DNA of 64,000 nucleotides. Source: Sipunculus nudus. Its lineage: Eukaryota > Annelida > Sipuncula > Golfingiida > Sipunculidae. The stretch spans positions 48,985,429 to 49,049,428 of the forward strand of contig CM049312.1 in NCBI GenBank assembly GCA_026874595.1, written 5' to 3'. The notes beneath the pieces were generated by a model. That model saw only the letters and a program-made list of their open reading frames with translations, ran no database searches and was not told where the DNA came from. Shown piece after piece: positions 11,936 to 23,672 of this stretch. The first letter of the stretch is position 1. Each line of letters begins with the position of its first letter. The position numbers and the translations under genes are program-made.

Positions 11936-13531
11936 CTTATGTGTGCATGATATGAAAATTATATAAACAGAGCTCACATGAAACAAAAGTGAAATGGTCA
12001 AAGTTGGGCAAAATTTCAGGTACTAATTTTATATTTATACTAATAACTTATAAAATTTTAAAAATTCAAAACTAATTTTGGGTATTCAATTGAATCTTGA
12101 TTAACCCTTTACTGTTTACATTTATTTTAGATTTCCGACAAATTCTGACACTATTTACATTTACACTAACAGCCATATCTTTTCAAGCTTTTTTTGTATC
12201 TTTATCAATTTTTCAACAGTTCTCACTAAGAGGGTTTGCTGAAGATTATTGAAAATCATTGAAACTTAGAAATAATATGCAATATTTTTGTCCTGAAAGA
12301 ATCTATACATATCATGGCATTCTAGTTGCCAATTTAGAGTGCTCTTTAGTGGCTTGTAAACAGTAAAGGGTTAAATAATGTTACATCCCTGACAAAAAAT
12401 CTCTAGCTTCAGCAAGCCCCTTGTTAAGGGAGTAAATATATTTCTTGATTTTTTACAAAGTGCATTATGTTTGGGACCATAACTTAAAACAATTACACAA
12501 TACTGACATCATTTCTGGTATGTGCACAGAGAATGTATAGAAAAACATGTATATTATATATGATTAAAGTCAGATCAGTGGTTTTGATATTAGGCAGTAT
12601 TGAAGTGTAACAATGGGTTTTTAATTGAAAAATGAAGTTTTTCATTAATATCTCAAAGGTATTAAGTCCTAGTGACCAAATTCTTGGCATGGTAGGGAAT
12701 TTTGGAGACATCTAATTGTATGCCAAATTTTAGGAACTGAGAGCTTAAGCTGGGAAGCTGAGCTCTAGCAAACTGCATAACACTAGCCTGATGTAAACAA
12801 TATGTTACATGGTGCTTGAAAACTTGAATAAAATCTACAGTTTTTGATCAACTGGTTTCAAATTTTTGGTGTTAACAGACAAAATGCTAACAAAAACATG
12901 CTGAGAAAATTAAATCCACAGTTCTTACAGGAAAAAAACGTGCCATGGTCAAAGTTAGGCAAAATTTAAGGTACCAATTTTTTATTTTTGTTAATATTTT
13001 AAAAAAATTTAAAGATTTTGATCTAATTTTGGGTATACAATTTAATTTTGATTAATTAAAGTTATATTACTTGAAAAAAAGTCCATAGCTTTAACAAGTT
13101 TTGTGTTAAGTGATCAAATATTTTTCTTGATTTTTTACAAAATGCATTATGTTCTGGCCCATAACTTTCTTAAATTATATAATACAGACATAATTTCAGG
13201 CATGTACATAGGAACTATATAGAGGAATATTTATGGTAAATATGAGGAAAAACAGATGAGTGGTTTTGATATTAGGCAGCCCTGAAGTGTGAAAATAGGT
13301 TTTTAATAAAAAATTGAGGTTTTTCCTTAATTTCTCAAAGGAACAAAGTCGCAAAGACCCAGTTTTTGGCTTGGTAGGAGATCTTGGAGACATCTTACAC
13401 TATGCCGAATTCTGGATTCCTAGGTCTTACGGTTACAAAACGTGCCACATCTACGGACAGACGGACGGAAGACGGACAATGGACCACGACTATAGCTCAG
13501 TTGACTTATAGTCAGCTGAGCTAAAAATGAG
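11936..13531 (+). mobile_element. Two tandem copies of the hairpin-ended repeat body (11.94-12.75 and 12.9-13.53 kb)
   Basis: Both halves share 'atggtcaaagttgggcaaaattt', 'gctaataactt', 'catagctt.a.caag', 'ttgcattatgtt.gg.cccataactt' and 'tcagtggttttgatattaggcag'. The second ends at 13531 with GACGGACAATGGACC, CTCAGTTGACTTATAGTCAGCTGAGCTAAAAAT. Further copies lie at 18410-20318 and 20319-20898. The first copy is interrupted by the MITE at 12105-12370. Confidence 0.7.
12105..12370. mobile_element. piggyBac-like MITE, TTAA target duplication
   Basis: Terminal inverted repeats CCCTTTACTGTTTACA (left) and TGTAAACAGTAAAGGG (right) are directly flanked by TTAA at 12101-12104 and 12371-12374. TTAA duplication and CCC-starting TIRs are the signature of the piggyBac superfamily. 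The element is only 266 bp with no ORF, so it is non-autonomous. Paralogous sequence near 13050, 18515 and 20425 reads '...ttgattaaataaagtt' with no insert, confirming the boundaries. Confidence 0.85.
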
Positions 13532-13852
13532 TCAAACACATAATTATAACATTCATCTGGTTTATGCACCAGCTGAGGGGGGGGGGGGGGGGGGGGGAGT
13601 GCATGGCAGAGTGGAAGCCTGCTAGTAGTGGCCAAGCTGAGTCAAGGCAAGCTGCCTCAGGTAGGTTACATAACACAAGTGAAGGCTGTACTACTAGGTG
13701 TGCTTGATGTTAATAACACTTGACATGGTGTATGAAAACTTGAATGAAAGCTTCTCTTTTCAATCAATTCCTTTGAAATTTCAGATTTTAATAGATTAAA
13801 TCCTTATGTATATACGCTGTGAAAATTAAATCAACAGGGCTTACAGGGAAAA
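13532..13852 (+). repeat. Repeat fragment with poly(G) tract, paralogous to 18095-18405
   Basis: 'tataacattcatctggtttatgcaccagctg' followed by a ~23-nt G run (13577-13599), then 'agcctgctagtagtggccaagc', recurs at 18107-18190 with a ~16-nt G run. The G tract is a mutable homopolymer. Confidence 0.75.
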
Positions 13853-15092
13853 CAAGGGACCCACAGGTCACGGCTCTCAGCTGTTATATATGACTAGCTG
13901 ATAAGGCTTTTTACCGGGGTTGGGGATATGTATTAATTGAGAGGATTTCTGGGTACTTTTTATTCAAGAATTCAAAGAAAATATAGATTTTCATTGGTTT
14001 GGCATGACCGTAGTATAATTCGTGCACCTCTCTGGGGCACAACACTTGTGAACAGCAAACGTTTTATGAACAGCTGCTTGTTTCTTTTTTGCCACTTATT
14101 TTTATCTGCATCTTACTTCTCCATTACATGAATCCTAAACATCATACCTTCCATATACACTTATAACCTCGTCGAGACACTGCGTGAGTGATCCTCCAGT
14201 CACTTCAGAAATTCATACACCGGTACGTTGACCTGGTCAGTGGTGATGTTTACAAATGTAAATGTTTGCGAACCGGAATGGGACGCGGGGGCACTCCGCT
14301 TTTCGATGATCTTTGACTGGTTACTATTTTTGGACGTTTAAAGTATAGGTTAATGTGAGGAAGACATTAATTCAAGATAGCTCAACTTAACCTCTAAGTT
14401 AATTGGAGTAGGAAGACATGAAAGATGAATTAAATGTACGTTTTAAGGCAAGGAAACTGTTCCTGAAGAAAGAAACGGAAATATGCATACCTCGTTGGTA
14501 GCAGAAGCGGACCCAAGGGGAGTGCAGGGGGTTGGTCCCCCTTTTCAGTTGCAACCTTTTGTAATCGTAATAGACCAAGTTTTAGGCCTGGAACGTTTCC
14601 CTCGACCCAACCCAAATCTTTTCCGGAAATGGGGACCTTGTATTAGGTTTTGTGTTTAATCCTCCTGGGTTGAACCCCTCCTTTTCGTAAAGCAAGCTAG
14701 AGTCATGTGTTTTTCACATTGACGGACCACACACGTGGGTCAGAGCCTTTGTCAAATGTCAGCCAAAACATGCATAAATCTGTCACTGAAAGCAAGGTTA
14801 TTCATATGCACGGAAGTCCTTAAATCAACTTAATTCTGGGCTTGAGGTGACCACAAAGAAAATCCGGTCTTTGCCGAAGGCAGTTTGGCTGTTTTCGCCG
14901 CTCATATCAGAAAACACGCAAAGTCACTCAAAATGATGTGTAAATTAAACATTATTGTTTCTAATATGGGCCATGTCACCGAGGGAACAATAACCTTTAA
15001 AATGAGGTATAGCACAGTTAGCCACAGTATCATACGCAACACGGTTTCAGAGAACATTGCGAACACAGGTGGACCAAATTCCTACTATAAGT
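13853..15092. other. Repeat start, low-repeat sequence and a relic of the G/C-run repeat (14485-14690)
   Basis: 13853 carries a family start (AAGGGACCCACAGGTCACGG). 14485-14690 contains 'gcagaagcggaccc', a G-rich block, a pyrimidine block and 'cctcctgggttgaacccctcctttt', a diverged relative of 31562-31765. The rest, including a more GC-balanced stretch at 14160-14440, shows no gene I can support. Confidence 0.45.
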
Positions 15093-16084
15093 ATTAGATC
15101 AAAAATATGATTTAGAAATGAGGCACACACTGGTTTTGTGTGGAAATAAAAATAAGCTGTATTATGAGTTGTTGGTGTTTAGCTTATGTATGATTTTGAT
15201 AGTTTCTAGATTGATATCATTTATTTTATTAACAAATGGATTGCTATTGTCATACAGATTTTGACTTGGCCATATAACTGATAAGCAGCACATAAAAGAT
15301 AAGAGTTTAACTATTTATTAAAATTTAATAACAAATATTGTGCCAAATATATTTTTATTAAAAATAAGAGAATCATATGATTTTTTTAATAAAATATAAC
15401 TGAAATGATTATTAAAATAATATTATAGAATATATTCATGAATGCATTCATGAATGCATTTTGAAAGTATTCGCACTGGTATTCATATACTCTCATTTTT
15501 ACCTGAATTCCCATTCTTTATGCAAGAAATTTTATAATGGAGTACATAATCATATTCGTATTCAAATACAATTGACAATTCACACCATGTCTGGTATTTA
15601 TTCAATTTTAGCCAAACAATGATGTTGAGAATCCAGAATATAAACAAAGGACCAATGGGTCACAGCGCCCAGCTTAAGTTTTAAATTTTTGCAAATGCAA
15701 AATATGAAAAATATTCTATTGCAATGTTTTCATTTATATAAGCATATGAGAAACTAAGAGGAAAGGGGCCCTCCTACTTGGTTATAGTAAAGTTCTAAAT
15801 ATATGATTGCAAACTAATGCTCTGACAAGACTGTCATGAAGCAAAACAGTAAAAGTTTTGAGATACTGTGATGCATATGAAAAATTTACAGATGGACGGG
15901 CATGTGGACCGAATGGACTAATACCTTTATTTCACTTTCAAGGAAAAAATGCATTTAAATTTATATATAACCCAATTTTTTTAAGCATATCCACTTTTTC
16001 CATTAATAGTTTTTATCTGATTCATTTTTTTATTTACAAGTGTTATAAATTTGTAATAAAAAAAAAATGAAAATATAAGTTAAA
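15093..16084 (+). repeat. Composite of two repeat blocks (paralogues of 10.68-11.3 kb and 1.12-1.51 kb)
   Basis: 15100-15644 matches 10680-11240. A new family start (GGACCAATGGGTCACAGCGC) sits at about 15650, and from there the sequence follows 1117-1513 closely until it is interrupted at 16084 by the tandem-core element. Confidence 0.75.
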
Positions 16085-17551
16085 CTAGAATACGGGTAGT
16101 CGACAAGCGACTACGTGTATCCGCCAAAATCAGAGAAGGACGGGTGAAGTGAGGCATGGATTGGGTGGCAAGGGGATATAGAGTAACATGTGTTAAATAT
16201 TAGAATGGATCTCTGCCACATAAACATGATTGTAGGTGGCGCCACCTGTTATTTGAATGAGAAACTATCCAAGATATATACACATGCAAAATTTCATGTG
16301 GCAAAGTCAAACCACTGCAGAGATAGGAGTGATTTTATCCCACAGCAGACAAACAGATGGACGCTGTGCAAAAATGGCTGCAGGTGGCGCCACCATTTTT
16401 GTTCTTGTTATAAAGCTATCCAAGGGCTACATTTGTGTAAACAAATTTTCCTGATTGGTTGAATGAGTCTGGAGATATAAGCATGGATGTCTCGTCGTGA
16501 ACGTGAATGTAGGTGGCGCCACCTGTCATAAAATCAAGAAAGCTATGCAGGATGTATAAGCATGCTGAATTTCAGGTAATTTGGTCAAACCACTGCAGAG
16601 ATATGAGTGATTTTAACCAAAGACAGACAAACAGATGGACACTGTGCAAACATGGTTGCAGGTGGCGCCACCTTTTGTTGTGTATGTTATACAGCTATCC
16701 CAGGGCTACATTTGTGTAAATTTTTTTTCCCGATCGGTCAAACGGTTCCCGAGATATATGGGTTTATGTGTGGAGTGTTAACGTGAATGTAGGTGGCGCC
16801 ACCTGTCATAAAATCAAGAAAGCTATCTAGGATGTATATGCATGCCGATTTTTAGGTGAATTAGTCAAACCACTGCAGAGATATGAGTGATTTTAACCCC
16901 AGGCAGATGAACAAATGGACACTGTGCAAACATGGTTGCAGGTGGCGCCACCTTTTGTTGTGTATGTTATAAAGCTATCCCAGGGCTACATTTGTGTAAA
17001 ATTTTTTTCCGGATCGGTCAAACGGTTCCCGAGATATATGTGTTTATGTGTGGAGCGTTAACGTGAATGTAGGTGGCGCCACCTGTCATAAAATCGAGAA
17101 AGCTATCTAGGATGTATATGCATGCTGAATTTTAGGTGAATTAGTCAAACCACTGCAGAGATATGAGTGATTTTAACCCCAGACAGATGAACAGATGGAC
17201 ACTGTGCAAACATGGTTGCAGGTGGCGCCACCTTTTGTTGTGTATGTTATAAAGCTATCCCAGGGCTACATTTGTGTAAAAATTTTTTCCGGATCGGTCA
17301 AACGGTTCCCGAGATATATGGGTTTATGTGTGGAAACAGACGCACAAACGGACGCTGGGCAGAGACGAAAGGTCAGAGGTCAAGGTCACTTGGTTAGGCA
17401 CCAGTTCACATGTGACCCGATAATTTGTGTAAGTTTCGGAAAAATCTGTCCAGTAGTCTCAGAGGAGTTCTCCGGAAACGAACGCGGCGGCGGCGGCGGC
17501 GGATCCCGGTCAAAAACAGTATCCGCAAAACTTCGTTTTGGCGGATACAAA
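16085..17551 (+). mobile_element. Helitron-like (pearl/HINE-type) non-autonomous element with tandem GGTGGCGCCACC core
   Basis: The left end carries a hairpin GTAGTCGacaagCGACTAC and then GTATCCGCCAAAA. The right end carries a hairpin made of TATCCGC...GCGGATA (17520-17549). Between them a ~281-bp unit is repeated, each containing two copies of the palindrome AGGTGGCGCCACCT. Copies lie near 16231, 16381, 16511, 16660, 16791, 16939, 17073 and 17220. Known pearl/HINE elements of bivalves have this layout (tandem core, terminal hairpins, no TIR-type target duplication). Comparison with 1501-1540 shows an uninterrupted 'aagttaaa/tat.agaattc', which gives the insertion point. No Rep/helicase ORF is present. 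17341-17470 includes an AGGTCAGAGGTCAAGGTCAC motif and 17483-17502 a GGC run. Confidence 0.75.
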
Positions 17552-18085
17552 TATTAGAATTCTAAGTTGCAATAATTATATATCCAGATTGTAGCTCATA
17601 TTGGGTCATATTATGCATACATATATATTTTATTATCTTTAAATCAAATGTTTAAACTGAATTTAAAAGAAAATAATGCCACAACGTGGCATCTACGAGA
17701 TTATTCCTTGAATCCCTATTAAAAAGTTTTGCACATTGGAGTTTTCAATGCATACTTAATTTTATTCACCAAAATAAAATGAAAGATTCAGTAAATTTGA
17801 TAAAATAAAAACATCTTTTCAAATAAAGTATACACACTGTTGGTTGAATGAGGGACAAACAATATCATTATGCTAATTACAATCTCAGCTATAATAATTA
17901 CTGGAATTAATAGTCAATTTCCCACCTGGTGAAGTTTTACTCTTCTGAAGTAAAGCATTACTTATCTGATGAACATCCACACTTTCATAGCAATACATCA
18001 CTTTGTGGACACAATTAAATGTGCACTTTAATCATTGTACCCATGGTGGTACAATACAAAATCTAAAATGTAGCATAGCCAAGAA
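17552..18085 (+). repeat. Continuation of the repeat block split by the tandem-core element
   Basis: It aligns with 1527-2050 ('agaattctaagttgcaat', 'catcacactttgtggacac'). No coding content. The G-run fragment at 18095-18405 follows directly. Confidence 0.75.
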
Positions 18086-18409
18086 TAAAATAAAATACAG
18101 AAAATTATAACATTCATCTAGTTTATGCACCAGCTGGGGGGGGGGGGGGGGAGTGCAGGGCAATGAGGAAGCCTGCTAGTAGTGGCCAAGCAGAACCAAG
18201 GCAAGCTGCCTGGGGTGGGTTACATAATGCAAGTGAAGGCTGTATTACTAGGTGGGCTAGATGTAAACAACACTTGACATGGTGTATGAAAACTTGAATT
18301 AAAGCTACTCTTTCATACAATTCCTTTGAAATTTCAGATTTTAAAAAAAATTAAATCCTTATGTATATATACTGTAAAAATTAAATCAACAGTGCTTACA
18401 GGAAAAAAA

Positions 18410-20318
18410 CGTGCCATTGCCAAAATTGGATAAAATTTAAGTTATTGATTTTTTATTTATGCTAATAACTTGAAAAATTTGCAAAATTCAGATCTAATTT
18501 TTGGTAAACAATTGAATCTTAATTAAATAAAGTTATATTCCTGAAAAAAAGTCTCCAGCTTCAGCAATTCTCATGTTAAGTGAGCAAATATATTTCCTGA
18601 TTTTTAAAAAATTGCATTATACTTGGGCCCATAACTTCAAAATAATACCCAACACTGAGGCCTAAAAAAAAGGTCTTTGTTTCTGATTACATGCCAGAGA
18701 AAAATAGGGTAGGTAGGTCGGGAATTTTTTTTTTTTTTTTAATTTTTTTTTATTCAGTTTATGCGACATATTTTCAGAATAAAATGGTAAATAGAATTAT
18801 GTTAATGCATATCTGTGCCAATCCGTGTACAGTATGATCAAATATTGACCCATTAGAACCATTTTCTCTTGGAGAAATAGGTGTTTGTTCAATCTCTTAT
18901 AAGAAGTGAATCGAAGTAACTTTCAAGGAATGATCAGCTGGTCGCTGACAAATAATTAAAGTTGGCCGGCCGGCCGGCCGGCCATTCATTCGCCCTCAGA
19001 AATTGCGAAATGACACTGTTGAACCATGATGTAGTATGCACGCATTAAGTTGGGGGGAAAATAAAGTGATCATAACATCGGTATATTTGTTTAAAACAAG
19101 AAATGTACATCGGCAATCCGCCAAATTGGACATCGCAGTTATGAATATGCTCTTATCATTTACCGCCGTTATATAAAAAAAATATTGCCAAAAATGAATG
19201 ATCACCACGTGTGACCGCCAAATTTGCGTTTAACTTTTCGTTACATGACCGGCCAACGTTCATTAAATCGTTCGTTTTTACTCCTGCCAGCGCCCGAGCG
19301 CAGGTTCAGGTGATTATTGACAGAACAAATACGGGTACATATGTACCCGAATAGGTAACCACGGTTACGTGCAGTGACGAAACGTCATGTCATTGGTTCA
19401 TTTTAACTCATTTGCATAGCCGAAGACGGCACTGAATTCCGAATATTGCCGACTAGCGACCGTGCATACAAGTGGGCCATTAATGAGGCCTTACGGAAGA
19501 TGCAAATTTTCGGGCTTAGGGCAAATTTGAACGATCTCGAATCAGTTCCCAGATGGATCACGGCTATCAGACATTCGCGGAGGAGGCCACGTTCATAGCT
19601 TGAAAGAAGCTGCTTATTTCTCCAGTGGAACACTTTTGATATTTATCTGCTTCCTATAAATTGAAAAAAAGTTGTTGCGCAGAACTACGTTCTAAGCTGG
19701 TGAACCCGCTTATGAATATGACCTTCCACACGCCGTTTTCGCGGGTATATTTGAACTGTCAGTGACGATCTCAGAACATCGTAGTTTGTATCTGTATGAC
19801 AGATTAAAGTTGTCGACATTAAGTCATACTTCACCCTAAAATTCCACACGCAAACCTCGACTTTTACTGCTTTTGCAATCAGAATCCAAATAAAAATTTT
19901 AGGGTCGCACAGTAAATCTAGGGTCGGTCGGGTAACTGGAAACAAAGACCTTTTTTTTTTACGCCTGACCTAATTTTTGGTATGTGCACAGATAATGTAT
20001 GGAAGAATATGAATGCTAAATATGATCAAAAACAGATCAGTGGTTTTGATATTAGGCACCCTTGAAGTGTAACAATAGCTTTTTTTATGGAAAACGGAGG
20101 TTTTTTCTTAATATCTCAATGGAACCAAGTCCTAATGGCCCAATTTTTGGTATGGTAGGAGATTTTGGGGACATCTAATGGTATGCAGAATTTTGGATTC
20201 GGAGGTCCAGCGGTTTTAAAACATGCCCTGTTAAAGGACGGATGGCCAGCATGATGGCCGGACGACGGACAAAGGACCACGACTATAGCTCAGATGACTT
20301 ATAGTCAGCTGAGCTAAA
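18410..20318 (+). mobile_element. Copy of the hairpin-ended repeat, split by a nested DNA transposon
   Basis: 18410-18658 and 19966-20318 are the two halves of one body copy matching 12945-13531 and 20319-20898. It ends with GACGGACAAAGGACC and CTCAGATGACTTATAGTCAGCTGAGCTAAAAATG. Confidence 0.75.
18659..19965. mobile_element. Non-autonomous DNA transposon, 3-bp TSD (TGA), Harbinger-like ends
   Basis: The ends are GGCCTAAAAAAAAGGTC/TTTGTTTC on the left and its inverse (GAAACAAAGACC, then T-run, ACGCC) on the right, flanked by TGA at 18656-18658 and 19966-19968. The paralogue at 20554-20580 reads uninterrupted across this site, so the 1307-bp insertion is clean. A 3-bp duplication and GG-starting TIRs fit PIF/Harbinger, although the usual TWA target is not matched. 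The interior is more GC-rich and holds a (GGCC)n run (18963-18983) and an 18-bp palindrome CGGGTACATATGTACCCG (19332-19349). Minus-strand frames at 19403-19945 are unrecognised, and no transposase is visible. Confidence 0.75.
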
Positions 20319-20898
20319 AATGGCTATAGCCAAGGTTGTACAAAATTTAAGGTATTGATTTTTTATTTATGCTAATAACTTAAAAAATTTGCAAAATTCA
20401 GATCTAATTTTGGGTAAAAAATTGAATCTTGATAAAATAAAGTTATATCCCTGAAAAAAGTCTCCAGCTTCATCAATTTTCATGTTAAACAAGTAAATAT
20501 ATTTCCTGAGTTTTAAAAAACTGCATAATATTTAGGCCCATAACTTCAAAACAATACCCAGTACTGACCAAATTTTTTGTATGTTCATAGAAAATGTATG
20601 GAAGAATATGTTTACTAAATGTGATCAAAAACAGATCAGTGTTTTGATACAAGGCAGCCTTGAAGTGTAACAATTGCTTTTCATGGAAAACAGAGCTTTT
20701 CCTTAATATTTCGTAAGAACGAAGTCCTAGTGACCCAATTTTCGGTATGGTAGGATATTTTTGGGACATCTAACTGCATGCAAAATTTTGGATTCATTGG
20801 TCCAAGGGTTTCAAAATGTGCCCTGTTAATGGGCGGACAACGGACAAAGGACCACAACTTTAGCTAAGATGACTTAAAGTCAGCTGAGCTAAAAATAA
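20319..20898 (+). mobile_element. Further tandem copy of the hairpin-ended repeat
   Basis: It abuts the previous copy and repeats the same body ('gctaataacttaaaaaatttgc', 'cccataacttcaaaa', 'atgg.agaatatg'). It ends GACAACGGACAAAGGACC with CTAAGATGACTTAAAGTCAGCTGAGCTAAAAAT at 20896. Confidence 0.75.
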
Positions 20899-20985
20899 AA
20901 TACCTTAGACATTGATGGGTTTTCTCCCTTTTACAGATACAGATCATACAGATCTAAGAATCCAACCCAAGTCCATACATGGGGT

Positions 20986-21030
20986 GGTGACTAAAATGTA
21001 CTCTCAGATACATTCAACATTTTAGTCACC
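20986..21030 (+). other. Perfect 14-bp stem hairpin
   Basis: GGTGACTAAAATGT (20986-20999) pairs perfectly with ACATTTTAGTCACC (21017-21030) across a 17-nt loop. It lies in otherwise non-repetitive sequence (20899-21240). It could be a small transposon relic or an RNA hairpin; the sequence alone cannot decide. Confidence 0.5.
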
Positions 21031-21244
21031 CCTGGTGGCTACCTTGGTGGCTAGTTGACAGTACTGCCAATATGGGATATTGCTAATGCAGCTTCTTGTG
21101 TAGATGGAGGTGATAAACATCATCCAACAAGGCAGTTGATTCAAGATCAAATTCTAATGCAAACTGTGTTATGCAGCAATTTCTTCTGTCTTTTCATGCT
21201 TCTGTAGTATGTTTTAACACATCATGATAAATATAATTAATAAC

Positions 21245-21390
21245 ACTCCAGCAGCCCGACGGAGACAAAAACAAAGTTACACTGACTTCATTCAGAGTAA
21301 GTGCCCATACTTTATTACATACTGATCATTCAGCAAAAGAGTCTAAGCATCTGTATCAATGATTATATGTGGGGGTTGCAGGGCTCGAAT
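21245..21390 (+). repeat. Dispersed repeat fragment ('agtaagcgcccatactttatta') related to 34740-34790 and 35160-35400
   Basis: GACGGAGAC, GACTTCATTCAGAGTAAG, GCCCATACTTTATTA, CTGATCAT.CAGCAAAAG and TCTAAGCATCTGTA are shared with the 34.7 and 35.2 kb blocks. The 35.28-35.40 kb part is in turn shared with 28395-28494. It may be a fragmented LTR or DNA transposon; class undetermined. Confidence 0.55.
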
Positions 21391-23099
21391 TTCATTTTTA
21401 AAAATAACAAGCTACTGCTGCCTGTCAAATTTGAACTTGACAGGCAACAAAGAAATTTGACAGGCAGTTTTCATTTGTTTGCATTATTTTTTGGTGCACG
21501 CGAGTCGTGAACCAAGTACCGCGCTCTGTGTTTACCTGTGATGCATACAAATCCCAAGTGACGACAGTGGGTGAAATGGAGACACAGACGGGGATTGGGA
21601 AATGGGCATTTTTTTACAGGTCATAATTTAATAGCAGGCCTACCGTAAAAACTCACATATAAGTCGATCTCGCATATAAGTCGAGTATAGATTTTCAGGG
21701 TTAATATCAGGTAAAAATTTTTTCAAGCCATTCTGGAGGTCAAAACAGGTCTGAAGCAGCATACATGACCATCGAGAGTAGGGCGACAGGCCACTGGGGA
21801 AAGGTGGATTGTATGACTGGCCACTCTTTTTTTTTTTTTTAACTGTAAAAATGTCATTTGTTTTGTTGTGCAATCTATTTAAAAGTTATTTGGCATCATA
21901 AAGACTCTAAGATTAATAAATTTAACAGGTTGATACTTAAAGTATTTTGCAGAAATGAAGATCGTCTGACACCCAGAATCGGCAGGTGGGCGATAATAGA
22001 ACAGCCAAGGATTTCTCACACTTTCCGTCGTTGCTGATTTATTTTAAACTTATGATTGTTTGTGCCAGATATAAATAAAAACATGACTATTTAAAAACAG
22101 GATTGTTGCGGACTTCTCTACATTTTATATAATCTATTATGAAAAGAACGCGCGAAGCTGGGACCAAGCGAGTCGCCTGAAAAGGCCACGTGACAGTGTA
22201 AGCTGTCCTCAGCTTGCTCATATCCGTGGATCAAGGGCAGGATTTTATTATCAGAGATTTTTATTATAGATTCTGAGAAAACAAGTATTCAAGTTTTAAT
22301 TAACTCCGGTCTTCCTTGCCTCCACAGACGGACGCACTAATGAACAATTACATGCGATATAACTGCATACATGCAGCCTGGGTATCCAGCATAGCGAACC
22401 GCAGAGTGAGAGCACGGAAGCCAGGGCAACACGTGGACAACACGTCAGTCGTTCTTTGATCAAACTCCTTTTTCCTATCTTTTTGATGAAAGTTTTCGTG
22501 AATGAATCATATATTTCACATTCTGTGGAGTACCAATTTTGACTAAGTCTTGCAGGTTTTGTGTTCGTTTGTTCATAGCGATATCGATGTCAGGTTGAAC
22601 TTGGGTCTATTTTTCTCCCCGAGCTTTGCTCAGGGCCGCAGTCATTCACTTCGATTTGGGGTGATTTTTAAGTAGGAACTTCCGAACGGAGTGATAATTG
22701 CCCCCGCGTGTAAGTACTCAGGTGAACAGCGTGACCTAGTTTTGGGCTTCTTGGGACGCTTATCGGTGCTGTAATCAGCCATTTGTCACCTGTCTGTAGT
22801 TCAGATACCACGGCCCACAGGCTTTTGCCGTTTACATGTTGCCGTAAGTTGCAAACTTACGCAAGCACCAAATGTTTTTGTGGGGAAATACTGTAACGTA
22901 ATTGGATGTCAAATACACAGGGGCCGATGCCCTGGATAAAATCCCAACTGATTACGCAATACCCGTGCCTCCTGCGCTCGTACTTAATCGCCCGTGAATG
23001 AAGCTCATTATAGCTAGACGCGGGTCATTGCCTGGTTGCCCGCCAGAGGCCGATATCGGCAAAACAAGACAAAGTAGGAAAACCTAACATAAAAAAGCG
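21391..23099. other. Mixed sequence without a recognised gene
   Basis: 21410-21460 contains inverted and direct copies of GACAGGCA. 21645-21685 has the direct repeat CATATAAGTCGA typical of one end of a mariner-like TIR, but no partner end was found. From about 22.1 kb GC content rises. CCACGTGAC (E-box) occurs near 22187. Part of 22.6-23.1 kb may be the 5' UTR of the following LINE, but no boundary is visible. Confidence 0.4.
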
Positions 23100-23121
23100 G
23101 AAGGAAATGGTGGTGATACCC

Positions 23122-23672
23122 AACAGACGGGATTAACCTATGCCAGGATCGCCGGTGGCTCCCGGGGGCCCGCGGCCTCAAAGGCTGATAGGACCCAGAA
23201 GGCTCCCGCTCCCGAAAGGGGGCAGGGCGTGGCTAGCAGTAGCACGTCCACCAGGCTGGCTGGAGGGCGGGCCGCGGCCAAAAACCGCAAGGATAAGGAC
23301 AAAGGGGCAGCTCCGACGGAGGAGCAAGCCGTGGAGGAAAACCAGGCTCCGTTAGTGATCAAACCAGAAAAACTGATAAAGTTTCTCTGTGAAGTGATCA
23401 CAGAAACGCTGAAGTTGGCTTAAGTCGACGAGCCCAGAGAACGGGCCGTAACGGTGGTGAAAAAGTCGGCTACTAGACACCTAGGTCTAGAATTGTCGTG
23501 GACGGCGCTGTCTGACAGGGGAACGGACAAGGACCGTGAGGAGCCGAAGGCTCGATCGGTAACAGCCAGGAACGCTCCAACCAAAAAGGATAAGGGTAGC
23601 TATAGGCAACCCAGATCCAAGAAGGCCGGTAGCAACGGTTTTAAGAAGTCGGTGGGGGGACGTCATGGTTAA
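23122..23672 (+). pseudogene. LINE ORF1-like remnant, basic low-complexity
   Basis: Two short open stretches in different frames (23229-23423 and 23454-23672) encode Lys/Arg/Ala-rich peptides, for example KNRKDKDKGAAPTEEQA and APTKKDKGSYRQPRSKKAG. The position directly upstream of the endonuclease start fits ORF1, which in Jockey-group LINEs encodes a nucleic-acid chaperone. No CCHC zinc knuckle is visible and the frame is broken near 23423, so this is called a remnant on position and composition only. Confidence 0.45.

Noticed and set aside
13577-13599. Poly(G) runs (13577, 18137, 36222, 40003) as regulatory G-quadruplexes
   Set aside because: Pure homopolymers whose length varies between recent duplicates. 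Replication slippage explains them.
18963-18983. (GGCC)n run as a CpG-island promoter
   Set aside because: Very short, inside a transposon, without CCAAT, TATA or exon context.
21645-21700. CATATAAGTCGA direct repeats as a complete mariner element
   Set aside because: Only one end-like sequence is present. No inverted partner or TA-flanked boundary was found.
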